Assembly: GCF_013423955.1 (NCBI RefSeq) | Contig: NZ_JACCKX010000001.1 | Location: forward strand, 868,001 to 932,000 | Source of the DNA: Ottowia beijingensis | GTDB lineage: Bacteria > Pseudomonadota > Gammaproteobacteria > Burkholderiales > Burkholderiaceae_C | DNA: 64,000 bases | Direction of reading: 5' to 3' | In this document: in pieces, positions 38,783-50,275 of the stretch | Numbering within the stretch: position 1 is the first letter of the stretch | Layout: every line of letters starts with the position of its first letter | Translations under genes and position numbers: made by a program | The notes under the pieces: generated by a model | Seen by the model: only the letters and a program-made list of their open reading frames with translations | What the model was told of the DNA's origin: nothing | The model's database searches: none

Positions 38783-39556
38783 TCAATGTCCTCCGGTGCC
38801 CAGGTAGGCCTCGATCACTTTTTCGTTCTTCTGCACGTCGGCCGGCGTGCCCTCGGCAATCTGCTTGCCGTAGTCGAGCACCGTCACGCGGTCGCACAGG
38901 CCCATCACCAGCTTCACGTCGTGCTCGATCAGCAGGATGGTGCGGTTGTCCTTGCGGATGCGGTCGATCAGCTCGCGCAGCTGCACCTTCTCGGTGGCGT
39001 TCATGCCGGCGGCGGGCTCGTCCAGCGCGATGAGCTGGGGGTCGGTGGCCAGCGCGCGGGCAATCTCCAGCCGGCGCTGGTCGCCGTACGACAGCGTGCG
39101 CGAACGGAAGTGCGCGTATTTGCCGATGCCCACGTAGTCCAGCAGTTCCATCGCACGTTCGGCGATGGCTTCTTCCTCGGCCTTGAAGCTGGCGGTGCGG
39201 AAGATGGCGCCGAACAGGCCCGAATGGGTGCGCACGTGGCGGCCCACCATCACGTTCTCCAGCGCCGTCATCTCGGCGAACAGGCGGATGTTCTGGAAGG
39301 TGCGCGCGATGCCCGCCCGGGCCACGTCGTGCACGGCCTGCGGCTTGTAGGGCTTGCCGCCCAGCTCGAAGCTGCCGCCATCGGGCGTGTACAGCCCGGT
39401 GATGACGTTGAAGAAGGTGGTCTTGCCGGCGCCGTTGGGGCCGATCAGGCCGTAGACCTGGCCGCGCTGGATGGTGATGCCCACGTCCGACAGGGCCTGC
39501 AGCCCGCCGAAGCGCTTGGACACGCCCTGGACGCGGAGTACGGTATCGCTGCTCAT
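38783..39556 (-). CDS. livG: Branched-chain amino acid ABC transporter ATP-binding protein LivG
   Basis: A 257-residue ABC ATPase with Walker A 'GPNGAGKTTFFNVITGLYTP', signature 'LSYGDQRRLEIARALATDPQ', Walker B 'LIALDEPAAGMNATE' and the LivG-specific C-terminus 'GTPADVQKNEKVIEAYLG'. One base separates it from livF. Confidence 0.94.
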   Translation of the reverse strand: MSSDTVLRVQGVSKRFGGLQALSDVGITIQRGQVYGLIGPNGAGKTTFFNVITGLYTPDGGSFELGGKPYKPQAVHDVARAGIARTFQNIRLFAEMTALENVMVGRHVRTHSGLFGAIFRTASFKAEEEAIAERAMELLDYVGIGKYAHFRSRTLSYGDQRRLEIARALATDPQLIALDEPAAGMNATEKVQLRELIDRIRKDNRTILLIEHDVKLVMGLCDRVTVLDYGKQIAEGTPADVQKNEKVIEAYLGTGGH

Positions 39557-39574
39557 GGTGCTCGTCCTCGCGGC

Positions 39575-40762
39575 TCAGGGGTTGATGGCGTCCTGGCGGC
39601 GCACGGTGCTGCCGGGCACGGCGTCGGCCGGGAAGTCGATGCCCGGCGGGTTCTGCTGCGCCGTGGTGGGCATGACCTTGCCGGTGGCCAGCGGGCGCGC
39701 CTTGCCGTGCTCAGGCGTGGGCCACAGGCCGCGCGGGCGCAGCAGCATGATGCTGATCATGGCCAGCGCGATCAGCAACTGGCGCAGGATCGCCGAGTCG
39801 AGGCGGCCGTCGGTCATGGCCTGCAGCGGGCCGGCCACGTAGCGCAGCACCTCGGGCAGCGCCGCCAGAAGCACCGCGCCCAGGATCACGCCCGGCAGGT
39901 GGCCGATGCCGCCCAGCACCACCATGGCGACGATCATCACCGACTCCATCAGGCTGAACGATTCGGGCGAGACGAAGCCCTGGAAGGCCGCGAACATCGA
40001 GCCCGCCACGCCGCCGAACGAGGCACCCATGCCGAAGGCCAGCAGCTTCATGTTGCGGGTGTTGATGCCCATGGCCTGGGCGGCGATCTGGTCCTCGCGC
40101 ACCGCCATCCAGGCGCGGCCGATGCGCGAATCCTGCAGCCGGTAGCAGACGAACACGGTGACCAGCACCAGCACCAGGAACAGGTAGTAGTACAGCGAGA
40201 CCGAGGCGATCTCGAAGCCGCCGATGGTGAGCGGCCGGCCCAGGTCGAGCCCGAAAATCTTGACCGAGTCGATCTGGTTGATGCCCTTGGGGCCGTTGGT
40301 GATGTTGTAGGGGTGGTCGAGGTTGTTCAGGAAGATGCGGATGATCTCGCCGAAGCCCAGCGTGACGATGGCCAGGTAGTCGCCGCGCAGCTTGAGCACC
40401 GGAATGCCCAGCAGCACGCCGGTGAAGGTGGCCAGCAGCAGCGCCACCGGAATCACCAGCCACAGCGAGGTGTGGAAGCCGTTGGGAAACGCCGCGCCGA
40501 TGGCGGCGAAGGTGCTGGTCAGGTGTGGCGAGGCCAGCAGGCCGTAAAGATACGCGCCGACGGCGAAGAAGGCCACGTAGCCCAGGTCCAGCAGGCCGGC
40601 CTCGCCCACCACGATGTTCAGGCCCAGCGCCAGCATCACGTACAGCAGCGCGATGTCGACGATGCGCACCCAGGCGTTGCCGAACTGCTGCAGCACCAGC
40701 GGCAGCACCAGCAGCGCGATGCCGCACAGGGCGAAGACGATGATCTTGTTCTTTTGGCTCAT
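39575..40762 (-). CDS. livM: Branched-chain amino acid ABC transporter permease LivM
   Basis: A 395-residue inner-membrane permease with 9-10 hydrophobic helices. The LivM segment 'GLNIVVGEAGLLDLGYVAFF' and 'LRGDYLAIVTLGFGEIIRIF' are clear, as is the cytoplasmic EAA-like 'RAWMAVREDQIAAQAMGINT'. It continues as a hydrophilic 45-residue tail ending 'RRQDAINP', longer than usual. 18 bases upstream of livG. Confidence 0.93.
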   Translation of the reverse strand: MSQKNKIIVFALCGIALLVLPLVLQQFGNAWVRIVDIALLYVMLALGLNIVVGEAGLLDLGYVAFFAVGAYLYGLLASPHLTSTFAAIGAAFPNGFHTSLWLVIPVALLLATFTGVLLGIPVLKLRGDYLAIVTLGFGEIIRIFLNNLDHPYNITNGPKGINQIDSVKIFGLDLGRPLTIGGFEIASVSLYYYLFLVLVLVTVFVCYRLQDSRIGRAWMAVREDQIAAQAMGINTRNMKLLAFGMGASFGGVAGSMFAAFQGFVSPESFSLMESVMIVAMVVLGGIGHLPGVILGAVLLAALPEVLRYVAGPLQAMTDGRLDSAILRQLLIALAMISIMLLRPRGLWPTPEHGKARPLATGKVMPTTAQQNPPGIDFPADAVPGSTVRRQDAINP

Positions 40763-40913
40763 GAGAGTGATCCGATGTGCGTGCGCGGCAGCGCACCAAG
40801 GGCCGCGGAGCCGGCCATGCCAGCGAACGCCGTGCCCGGACCTGCGCCGGGCACTGGCGTTGTCCCCCTCGCACCGCAGAGGGGGAAGGCGCCGCAGGCG
40901 ACTCAGGGGGTGT

Positions 40914-41842
40914 TCATGCCCTGTCCGCCACGCGCTCGCCCAGCAGGCCGGAAGGCCGCAATGTGAGCACGATGATCAGCACGATGAAGGCGAAGATGTC
41001 GGTGTAGTGGCTGCCCAGCAGGCCGCCGGTGAGCGTGCCGATGTAGCCCGAGCCGATGGCCTCGATCAGCCCCAGCAGCAGCCCGCCCAGCACCGCGCCC
41101 CCAGGTTGCCGATGCCGCCGAACACCGCGGCGGTGAAGGCCTTGAGCCCCGGCAGGAAGCCCATGGTGTGCTGGGCCGTGCCGTAGTTGCTGGCGTACAT
41201 CACGCCGGCAATGGCCGCCAGCACGGCACCGATGATGAAGGTGGCGGAGATCACCACGTCGGGCTTCACGCCCATCAGCCCGGCCACGCGCGGGTTCTCG
41301 GCCGTGGCGCGCATGGCGCGGCCGATCTTGGTGTAGTGCACCAGGTACATCAGCAGCGCCAGCGACACGGCGGTGACGCTCAGGATCATGATCTGCGTGG
41401 GCGTGATGTAGGCACCGCCGACGTTGAACGGCGCGCTGGGCAGCAGCGTGGGAAAGGGCTTGTAGTTGGGCTTCCAGATGATCATCGCCAGCGTCTGCAG
41501 CAGGATCGACATGCCGATGGCGGTGATCAGCGGTGCCAGGCGCGGGCTGTTGCGCAGCGGCCGGTAGGCCACCTTCTCGATCACGAAGTTGAGCGCCGCC
41601 GCCACCACGCAGGCAATCAGCATGGCCAGGATCAGGATCACCCAGCCGGGCGCGCCGGGCATGGCGGCCTGCATCATGCCGATGACCGACCAGGCGGTGA
41701 GCGCCCCGACCATGAGCACTTCACCGTGCGCGAAATTGATGAGTTGGATGATGCCGTAGACCATGGTGTAACCCAGGGCGATCAAGGCATACATGCTGCC
41801 CAGCACCAGACCGTTGATGATCTGCTGAAGCAAGACTTCCAT
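40914..41842 (-). CDS. livH: Branched-chain amino acid ABC transporter permease LivH (one frameshift)
   Basis: About 309 residues. 'MEVLLQQIINGLVLGSMYAL' and 'GYTMVYGIIQLINFAHGEVL' mark the LivH N-terminus; 'RAMRATAENPRVAGLMGVKP' is the ATPase contact loop. At about 41098 a G is missing from a run; the restored end reads 'GGAVLGGLLLGLIEAIGSGY' and 'LTLRPSGLLGERVADRA'. First gene of the operon in this window; 150 bases separate it from livM. Confidence 0.92.
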
Positions 41843-41936
41843 TCCGTTCCTCCTGCGCCGTGGCGCGTGGTCGACGGGGCGGCCTTGTTGATGGTGTACC
41901 CGGCAGCGCCTTGTGGGCGCCATCAGCCACCTAGCA

Positions 41937-41969
41937 AAAAACCCGCCAGGTGGTCTGTAGCGGGTTTTG
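41937..41969. terminator. Hairpin upstream of livH
   Basis: AAAACCCGC...GCGGGTTTT with an internal loop, flanked by A and T tracts. It probably ends rarA transcription on the minus strand ahead of the liv operon. The rest of 41843-42093 contains no gene I can support. Confidence 0.6.
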
Positions 41970-42093
41970 GTGAAAATAATTCTAGCGGCGGGCAAGGCCG
42001 GCCAAGAGCCAGATGCACCGGGGTTTTCCTTGTGGGCGACGCACCGTCGCGGTGCGCCGCGGCGCAGGCGGGTGCCCATCCTGGGGCGGCGCG

Positions 42094-43427
42094 CTATGCG
42101 TCGGGGGCACCATCGGCCGCGTCGCGGTTGCGTCGACGCAACTCGGCCAGCTTGTCGCCGATCCTGATCTCGAGCCCGCGCGGCACGGGCTGGTAGAAGT
42201 GCTGCTCCGGCATGCCGTCGGGCAGGTAGCGCTCACCCGCGGCAAAGCCGCCGGCCTCGTCGTGTGCGTAGCGGTAGCCCTTGCCGTAGTCGAGCTGCTT
42301 CATCAGCTTGGTGGGCGCGTTGCGCAGGTGCAGCGGCACGGGGCGCGTGGTGTCGTTCTTGACGAAGGCCTTGGCGGCGTTGAAGGCCTTGTAGACGGCG
42401 TTGCTCTTGGGCGCCACGGCCAGGTAGACCACGCATTCGGCCAGGGCCAGTTCGCCTTCGGGGCTGCCCAGGCGCTCGTACACGTCGGCGGCGTCCAGGG
42501 CCAGGCGCAGCGCGCGCGGGTCGGCCAGGCCGATGTCCTCGCTGGCCATGCGGATCATGCGGCGCGCCAGGTAGCGCGGGTCGGCGCCGCCGTCGAGCAT
42601 GCGCACGAACCAGTAGAGCGCGGCATCCGGGTCGCTGCCGCGCACCGACTTGTGCAGCGCGCTGATGGTGTCGTAGAACTGCTCGCCGCCCTTGTCGTAG
42701 CGGCGCAGGCGCTCGCCCAGCACCTTCAGCAGCCAGGCGTCGGTGATGGTGTCGACATGCTCGGCGCGGGCGGCGACGAACAGCGTCTCCAGCGTGTTCA
42801 GGAGGCGCCGCGCATCGCCGTCGGCGTAGGCGATCAGGCGCTCTTGCGCTTCTTTTTCGATAGCTGTCTGCGCTTGCTCCGACTGCGCCCGGGCCAGAAT
42901 CTGCTTCAGATCGTCTTCATCGAGCGGCTGCAGCACGTAGACGGCGGCACGCGACAGCAGCGCGGAGTTGACTTCGAACGAGGGGTTCTCGGTGGTGGCG
43001 CCGATGAAAGTGAACAGCCCGCTCTCGACGTGCGGCAGGAAGGCATCCTGCTGGCTCTTGTTAAAGCGGTGCACCTCGTCGACGAAGACGATGGTGGCCT
43101 GCGGCGTGAGGCTGTCACGCGCCTTCTCGGCCAGCTCGACCGCATCGCGGATGTCCTTGACGCCGCCGAGCACGGCGCTGATGGGGATGAACTGCGCGTC
43201 GAACGCGTCGGCCATCAGCCGCGCGATGGTGGTCTTGCCGGTGCCGGGCGGCCCCATAGGATGCAGCTGTGCGGCTGGCCCGATTCGAAGGCAATACGCA
43301 GCGGCATGCCCTCGCCCAGCAGGTGCTGCTGGCCCACCACCTCGGCCAGCGTGCGCGGGCGCAGGCGCTCGGGCAGGGGCACGTGCAGTGGCGCGTGGGC
43401 GGCGGTCTTGGGTGGCGGGCGAGGCAT
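42094..43427 (-). CDS. rarA: Replication-associated recombination protein A (one frameshift)
   Basis: About 445-residue clamp-loader-like AAA+ ATPase (RarA/MgsA) acting at stalled forks. '[20 protein letters not shown]' opens the protein; Walker A '[19 protein letters not shown]' is restored by one G at about 43258; '[20 protein letters not shown]' is Walker B and '[20 protein letters not shown]' sensor 1. The C-terminal tetramerisation region ends '[20 protein letters not shown]'. A 'tttcgatagctgtctgcgct' repeat at 42856-42885 is translated in frame ('[12 protein letters not shown]'). ATG at 43427. Confidence 0.94.
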
Positions 43428-43490
43428 GGACGGATTCTAGGAACGCCGGCGCAGACGCCGCCCATGCCATCGATGAATCAAATGATCTTG

Positions 43491-43615
43491 ATGATCAAGA
43501 AGGCCCAGATGATGCGCGGTCGTCATCCGCTATGTGGGCGCGGGCTTGGAGCGTTCGTGGCGACGAGGCGCCTCATCGCGGGCAAGCCCGCTCCCACAAC
43601 ACTGTCTGAGACTGG
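43491..43615. repeat. REP-like doublet, copy 4 (left unit truncated)
   Basis: Right unit 'atcgcgggcaagcccgctcc' and flanks match copy 1, including 'ggcgacgaggcgcctcatcg'. The left unit is shortened to 'gggcgcgggcttgga'. Confidence 0.75.
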
Positions 43616-43622
43616 TTTCCAA

Positions 43623-43725
43623 TCAATAAAGATAGCTGCTTGCGCCTGCCATTGCTTGCTTTCAGATAGATTCATATATGAAATCGTTTAATGACGGGCG
43701 CAAGCAGCTATCATTTTATTCATGC
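43623..43725. repeat. Interspersed repeat, inverted pair
   Basis: 'aagatagctgcttgcgcctg' and 'gggcgcaagcagctatcatt' face each other across about 65 bases. With REP copy 4 it fills the 300-base gap between rarA and lolA. Confidence 0.78.
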
Positions 43726-43738
43726 CACGCCTATTGTT

Positions 43739-44416
43739 TCAGCACGTCCACCCCTTGGGCGGCACGAAGCTGAAGTGGCTGGCGGGCACGGCGGCGTTCA
43801 CCTCGAAGCCGGTGAAGGTCAGCACCGAGCGCTGGCCGAAGCTGTCCAGAATCTCCAGCGTGCCCAGCTCGGCCCCCTGGGCGCCGGGCTTGAAGCCGAC
43901 GCGGATGCTTTGCAACTGGCCGTCGCGCGACTTGGGCACCGCCTTCACCCACTGCTGGCCGTCGGCATCAGGCTCTTCGCTCAGCGTGAAGTCCTTCTCC
44001 AGCGCCTTCAGGTCAGGCGCAGCGGCCACGATGGCCGCCGGCGTGGAGCCCAGCACCTGGTCCTGCGGACGTGAGGTGACCTGGTTCAGGTCCACGTCGT
44101 GCAGCCACAGCGTCTTGCCGTCGGCGACGATGGTCTGCTCGAACGGCTTGGCGTAGACAAAGCGGAATTTGCCCGGCCGCTGGAATTCGAAGGTGCCGCT
44201 CTGCGTGCGGGCACGCGGCGCCTGGCCATCCTTGGCCGGCGCGGTGACGACCTGCGTGAACGCCGCCTTGCCCGAGCGCGTGCCCTTGACGAACTGCTCC
44301 AGGCTGTCCAGCCCGCCGGCCCAGGCCGACTGCGCCGCCAGCGCCACGAGAGAAGCGGCCACGGCCAGCCGGCCGAGCACGCGAAGATGGGAAGAGGGTT
44401 GCTTGCTCATGTGCAT
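43739..44416 (-). CDS. lolA: Outer membrane lipoprotein carrier protein LolA
   Basis: About 223-225 residues, periplasmic. It carries lipoproteins from LolCDE to LolB. The signal peptide (to about 'AQSAWA') is followed by 'LEQFVKGTRSGKAAFTQVVT', 'RTQSGTFEFQRPGKFRFVYA' and 'LWLHDVDLNQVTSRPQDQVL', matching LolA strand order. It ends 'HFSFVPPKGWTC'. ATG at 44416 or 44410. It lies directly downstream of ftsK on the same strand, the common ftsK-lolA-rarA order. Confidence 0.93.
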   Translation of the reverse strand: MHMSKQPSSHLRVLGRLAVAASLVALAAQSAWAGGLDSLEQFVKGTRSGKAAFTQVVTAPAKDGQAPRARTQSGTFEFQRPGKFRFVYAKPFEQTIVADGKTLWLHDVDLNQVTSRPQDQVLGSTPAAIVAAAPDLKALEKDFTLSEEPDADGQQWVKAVPKSRDGQLQSIRVGFKPGAQGAELGTLEILDSFGQRSVLTFTGFEVNAAVPASHFSFVPPKGWTC

Positions 44417-44564
44417 AGGACCGGCATTGTGGCGCCGGGTTCAGCGCCGGACGGTGAAGAAGGGTCAAGAAACGCAAAGTTGCGGCGGCGGCCTACACGC
44501 CGGTGCGCCGTGGCCGCCCGGGCGAGCCGGCCCGCGCGTTTCGGTTCGCGAGCTTCGGTCGGTG

Positions 44565-46903
44565 TTATTCGGCCCGCGTCGGCACCAGGATGTCGCGCTG
44601 GCCGCGCTCGTTCATGGCACCCACCAGGCCGGCCTTTTCCATGTCCTCGACCAGCCGCGCGGCGCGGTTGTAGCCGATCTTCAGGTGGCGCTGCACCAGC
44701 GAGATGCTGGCCTTGCGGTTCTTCAGCACGATCTCGACCGCCTGGTCGTACAGCGCGTCCTTCTCGCCGCCGCTGTCGCCGCCATCGCCGAAGCCGCCCT
44801 CCTCGCCATCGACGGTGCCGCCTTCCAGCACGCCCTCGATGTAGTTGGGTTCGCCCTGGCTCTTGAGGTATTCGACCACGCGGTGCACCTCGTCGTCGCT
44901 GACGAAGGCGCCGTGCACGCGCTGCGGAAAGCCGGTGCCGCTGGGCATGTAGAGCATGTCGCCCATGCCCAGCAAAGCCTCGGCGCCCATCTGGTCGAGG
45001 ATGGTGCGGCTGTCGATCTTGCTGCTGACCTGGAAGGCGATGCGCGTGGGGATGTTGGCCTTGATCAGGCCGGTGATCACGTCCACGCTGGGCCGCTGCG
45101 TGGCCAGGATCAGGTGGATGCCGGCGGCGCGCGCCTTCTGCGCCAGGCGGGCGATCAGTTCCTCGATCTTCTTGCCAACCACCATCATCAGGTCGGCCAG
45201 CTCGTCGATGACAACCACGATGTAGGGCAGGCGCTCCAGCGGCTCGGGGTCGTCGGGTGTCAGGCTGAACGGGTTGTAGATGAATTCGCCGCGCGCCTTG
45301 GCCTCGTCGATCTTCTGGTTGAAACCGGCCAGGTTGCGCACGCCGGACTTGCTCATCAGCTTGTAGCGGCGCTCCATCTCGGCCACGCACCAGTTCAGGC
45401 CGTTGGCGGCCTGCTTCATGTCGGTGACCACCGGCGCCAGCAGGTGCGGAATGCCTTCGTAAACCGACATCTCCAGCATCTTGGGGTCGATCATCAGCAG
45501 GCGCACGTCCTTGGGCTCGGCCTTGTACAGCAGCGACAGGATCATGGCGTTGATGCCGACCGACTTGCCCGAGCCGGTGGTGCCCGCCACCATCACGTGC
45601 GGCATCTTGGCCAGGTCGGCCACCACCGGCTTGCCGACGATGTCCTTGCCCAGGCCCACGGTGAGCAGGCTCTTGGCGTCGTGGTAGATCTGCGAGCCGA
45701 GAATCTCCGACAGCTTGATCATCTGCCGCTTGGCGTTGGGCAGCTCCAGCGCCATGTAGTTCTTGCCGGGGATGGTCTCGATCACGCGGATCGACACCAG
45801 GCTCAGCGAGCGCGCCAGGTCCTTGGCCAGGTTCACCACCTGCGAGCCCTTCACGCCCGTGGCCGGCTCGATCTCGTAGCGTGTGATCACCGGGCCCGGC
45901 GCCGCCGCCACCACGCGCACCTCGACGCCGAAGTCCTTCAGCTTCTTCTCGATCAGGCGGCTGGTCATCTCCAGCGTTTCGGGCGCCACGCTGTCCTGGT
46001 GCGCCGGCGCGCCGTCGAGCAGATCGACCTGCGGCAGGTTGCTGTCGGGCAGTTCGGTGAACAGGGGTTTCTGCTTTTCCTTGGCCACACGCTCGCTCTT
46101 GGGCACCTGCACCAGCGTGGGCTCGATCAGCACCGGCGCCGGGTGCTGCTCCTCGATCACCTCGCGCTCGTGGTGCACCACCTCCTCGCGCTCGCGCGCG
46201 GCCTGCTTGCCCAGTGCCAGATCCTGCGCTATCTCGCGGCGTTCGCGGCGCGATTCGACCAGCGCATACAGGCCGGCGCCGATGCGCTCGGCCAGCCGAC
46301 TCCAGGAAAAGCGGAACGCCAGCGCCGCGCCCAGCACCAGCGTGGCGATGCCGAACAGCGCCGAGCCCGTGAAGCCCAGCCATTGCACGGCGATCGGCCC
46401 GCCCAGATAGCCCAGAATGCCGCCCGCCGAGCCCGGCAGGGCGTCGTCCCAGCGGTACAGGCGCGACCATTCCAGACCGGTGCTGGCCGCCAGCACCAGC
46501 AGCAACCCCAGCCAGAAGGCCGCACGGGTGGACATGAGATACGACCAGACCGACCGCTCGACTTTCTCGGCCGCGGGCTGGCCACCGTTCATCCAGCGCG
46601 TGACGCCCCCAGCCAGCCGCGCACGGCCGCCGCCACGCACCACCAGGCCGAAAAACCCAGGGCCACGTAGGCCACATCCGCCAGCCACGCCCCCAGCTTG
46701 CCGGCCCAGTTGTGCGGCGGGCCGCCCGTGCCGGAGGTGGACCAGGCGGCATCGTGCGGCGAATAGCTGGCCAGCGCCATGGTCGCGAAGATGATGAGCG
46801 CCAGGCCCAGCACCAGCACCACTTCCTGCGTGAAGCGGCCCACGCCCGTGCGCGGCGCGGGCGCCGGCTGGGCATCATTGAACGTATTGAGAGGGTAAGC
46901 CAT
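44565..46903 (-). CDS. ftsK: DNA translocase FtsK (one frameshift)
   Basis: About 779 residues. Four hydrophobic helices at the N-terminus are followed by a short linker and the motor: Walker A '[20 protein letters not shown]', Walker B '[20 protein letters not shown]', and '[20 protein letters not shown]'. The C-terminal winged-helix gamma domain reads '[20 protein letters not shown]'. A missing G at about 46607, between 'AVRGWLG' and 'VTRWMNGG', splits the frame within the membrane region. Needed for chromosome dimer resolution at division. ATG at 46903. Confidence 0.95.
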
Positions 46904-46992
46904 GGACAAAACTACAGTATCGGGAGCTTACCGCAAGAGGCGGTGGCCGCAGCCGGCGCGGCCCGGCCCAAGGCAGGCGCGGGCAGGAAAAA

Positions 46993-47666
46993 TCACCCCA
47001 GCGCGTTCAGGCGCTCCTTGACCACGATGGAGCCGTTTTCCTGGGTCTGAATAAAGCCGCGCTCTTCCAGATCCTTCATCACGCGGCTGACCATCTCGCG
47101 CGAAGCGCCCACCATCTTGGCGATGTCCTGGCGCGAAATCTTCTCGCGGATCAGCATCTCGCCGTCGCCGGTCTCGGTGGCGAACTCGAGCAGGGCGCGC
47201 GCCACGCGGCCGTACACGTCCATCAGCGCCAGCGATTCGATCTTGCGGTCGGCGTGGCGCAGGCGCTGCACCAGGCCGCGCATCACCGCATAGGCCATGG
47301 AACTGTTCTCGGGCAGGCAGCGGGCGAACTCGATGCGGCCGAGCATCAGCACGTCGGTCTGCACCTCGGCGCGCACGGTGGCCGAGTGCGGCTCGTTGTC
47401 GATCAGGCTCATCTCGCCGATGTGATCGCCCGGCTGCAACGTGGCCAGAATCACCTCGCGGCCGCGGCTGTCGGCCGTGACCACGCGCGCGCGGCCGTTC
47501 AGCAGGATGAACAGGGCATTGGATTTCTTGCCCTGCTCCACGATGACTTCCCGCGCTTGAACCGGCGCTTGACCACCGCATCGGCGACCGAGATCGCCTG
47601 CGATTCGGTCAGCATCGAAAAGAGCGGGACCCGACGGATCAGATCGAGACTCGACAGCATGGTCAT
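46993..47666 (-). CDS. Crp/Fnr family transcriptional regulator (one frameshift)
   Basis: About 225 residues: a cyclic-nucleotide-binding-like jelly roll ('NALFILLNGRARVVTADSRG', 'PGDHIGEMSLIDNEPHSATV') followed by a winged helix ('ISRQDIAKMVGASREMVSRV'). The start 'MTMLSSLDLIRRVPLFSMLT' with GGAGG eight bases upstream joins the body after restoring one G at about 47553. No N-terminal Cys cluster is seen, so it is Crp-like or Dnr-like rather than oxygen-sensing Fnr. Divergent from trxB. Confidence 0.9.
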
Positions 47667-47742
47667 GTCAGTAAACCTCCGGCCTTCGCGCCATTCTTCG
47701 AATTCTTAGAATTTCGCACCTTGCACAAGGCGCCAAAACGAT

Positions 47743-48751
<1,009 letters not shown>

Positions 48752-48776
48752 GAAGGCACGCCGCCGCCATTCGAGC

Positions 48777-48782
48777 TATAAT
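48777..48782 (+). promoter_or_regulatory. Probable -10 element upstream of rpmB
   Basis: TATAAT 148 bases before rpmB, just beyond the trxB stop. No strong -35 is visible. The leader 48783-48929 is GC-rich and could fold, as expected for a ribosomal-protein mRNA leader. Confidence 0.4.
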
Positions 48783-48929
48783 TTGAGGCTTTACTCGATC
48801 TGGCGCCCCATGGCGCCTGAATCTTGTTGGGGCTACCGCCACCCCTAACCTGGCGAGGTGAGGCTGAAGCGAGTCGCGGGCACGAATGCCGGCGGCGCCA
48901 GCAACAGCCGTGATGACTGGAGTCATTCA

Positions 48930-49163
48930 ATGGCACGCGTGTGCGAAGTCACGGGCAAGAAGCCCATGGTCGGGAACAACGTTTCCCACGCCAACAACAA
49001 AACCAAGCGCCGGTTCCTCCCGAACCTGCAACACCGCCGTTTCTGGGTCGAGAGCGAGAACCGCTGGGTGCGCCTGCGTGTTTCCAGCGCCGCCCTGCGC
49101 CTGATCGACAAGAATGGCATCGACGCCGTGCTCGCCGACATGCGTGCCCGCGGCCAAGCCTGA
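48930..49163 (+). CDS. rpmB: 50S ribosomal protein L28
   Basis: 77 residues, '[20 protein letters not shown]' then '[19 protein letters not shown]', the standard L28 sequence. The ATG at 48930 is internal to a longer open frame that starts at 48858, and is fixed by homology. Followed by rpmG after 23 bases. Confidence 0.97.
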   Translation: MARVCEVTGKKPMVGNNVSHANNKTKRRFLPNLQHRRFWVESENRWVRLRVSSAALRLIDKNGIDAVLADMRARGQA

Positions 49164-49186
49164 ACCCCCGTTAAAGGAGCAGCAAC

Positions 49187-49357
49187 ATGGCCACCAAAGG
49201 CGGACGCGAAAAGATCAAGCTGGAATCCACGGCCGGTACCGGTCACTTCTACACCACCAGCAAGAACAAGAAGACCATGCCCGAGAAAATGTCGATCATG
49301 AAGTTCGACCCCAAGGCTCGCAAGCACGTCGAATACAAGGAAGTCAAGCTGAAGTGA
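49187..49357 (+). CDS. rpmG: 50S ribosomal protein L33
   Basis: 56 residues, '[20 protein letters not shown]' followed by '[20 protein letters not shown]' and '[16 protein letters not shown]'. It lacks the four zinc Cys, i.e. the C-minus form. An AAAGGAG site lies 10 bases upstream. Same operon as rpmB. Confidence 0.97.
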   Translation: MATKGGREKIKLESTAGTGHFYTTSKNKKTMPEKMSIMKFDPKARKHVEYKEVKLK

Positions 49358-49382
49358 TTCAGCAAGGCTGATCCTGACGACC

Positions 49383-49410
49383 AACCCGCTGCCCTTGCAG
49401 CGGGTTTTTT
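49383..49410 (+). terminator. rpmBG rho-independent terminator
   Basis: AACCCGCTG pairs with CAGCGGGTT around a 6-base loop, followed by T6. Confidence 0.88.
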
Positions 49411-49461
49411 CTCCCTGTCGACCTCGCGCCAGTCGCTAGAATCGACGAGCAGTTTCGACGC

Positions 49462-49549
49462 GGAGGTGTGGCAGAGTGGTCGATTGCACCGGTCTTGAAA
49501 ACCGGCAACGGGCAACCGTTCGTGAGTTCGAATCTCACCGCCTCCGCCA
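49462..49549 (+). tRNA. tRNA-Ser(UGA)
   Basis: 88 nt class II tRNA with long variable arm and encoded CCA. The anticodon loop CTTGAAA gives TGA. The acceptor stem pairs GGAGGTG with CACCGCCTCC region bases. Confidence 0.94.
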
Positions 49550-49593
49550 GAGAAAACAGCGCCGGCATTTTGTCGATGCGCAAGAAAAACGGG

Positions 49594-49616
49594 CCGTGAA
49601 GGCCCGTTCTTGTTTT
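49594..49616 (+). terminator. tRNA-Ser terminator
   Basis: ACGGGCC-gtgaa-GGCCCGT with A-rich and T-rich flanks, 45 bases past tRNA-Ser. A near-identical hairpin lies beside tRNA-Asp at 62753-62776. Confidence 0.7.
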
Positions 49617-49718
49617 GACTTTCACAGATCAGATCCACGCCGACAACCGAAGTCTTGTGCTGGCTCGAGCGCAGCCTGCGACCCGATTCCAGACACTGGA
49701 TTATCAGAACCTGAAAAT

Positions 49719-49753
49719 GGAAACGGGTTACGCCATTTCTGGCGTAACCCGTT
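49719..49753. terminator. Strong hairpin left of island B
   Basis: AACGGGTTACGCCA pairs perfectly with TGGCGTAACCCGTT around TTTC. It lies just before the tRNA-Asp 3' fragment on the host side, so it is plausibly the original tRNA-Asp terminator. Confidence 0.7.
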
Positions 49754-49760
49754 GATTTAC

Positions 49761-49776
49761 TTGGCGGAGTGGACGG
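49761..49776. repeat. Left attachment site, 16-bp tRNA-Asp 3' end
   Basis: TTGGCGGAGTGGACGG, identical to 62788-62803 at the CCA end and acceptor/T-stem of tRNA-Asp. A second loosely matching pair, 'gggtgaagtgatggatag' near 49904 and 'gggtaaagtgatgggtag' near 62731, lies inside each end. Between 49777 and 50275 I see no other supported gene. Confidence 0.65.
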
Positions 49777-50275
49777 CCACTCAGGATGCACCTCATACGG
49801 GGTGATGGGGTGCCACATGACGTCAAGCATACCCTGAAAGCTGAACCTCCAGTGCACCAGGCAGTGTCACCAAGGCCCGCGAAATGTCTAGCTGACCGAT
49901 GGGTGAAGTGATGGATAGTCGTGAGTAAGTGGCTGACTCCGGAGCCGCCGTACCACTGCAATATTCAGACCTGCTCAGCTATGTTTTTGGTCCGTGGCGC
50001 TAATCGCAACTCACCACGAAGCCACCACGCAAAGACACATATAGATACATTCTTCCAATTGGCGTCGCCTGAAACGGCGTTTGCAGGTGTGGCCTGCGCA
50101 ATTTCTGCCCCAGCACACAAAAGCTGCGGAGAAATTCCACATGGCGAAATATTTGACCGGTTTTCCGGCTAATCCACCCTCTAATGGCCTCGACTTCGGT
50201 CGGGACAACAGCGCTTTCCCTCCCAATCAGGAGCGACGAACTAGGGATAAGTGTAATAGTTTGAAACAGAGATCG

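Noticed and set aside
38786-40966. A 726-codon plus-strand ORF antisense to livG and livM
   Set aside because: It is the His/Gly/Gln-rich mirror of high-GC genes on the other strand; the minus-strand genes have full ABC-transporter motifs.
42013-43440. A 475-codon plus-strand ORF opposite rarA
   Set aside because: Mirror of rarA; no recognisable protein features.
44169-46670. An 833-codon plus-strand ORF opposite ftsK
   Set aside because: Low-complexity mirror translation of a GC-rich gene; FtsK motifs are on the minus strand.
49476-49805. ORF overlapping tRNA-Ser
   Set aside because: It starts inside the tRNA and reads through terminator hairpins; not a credible gene.
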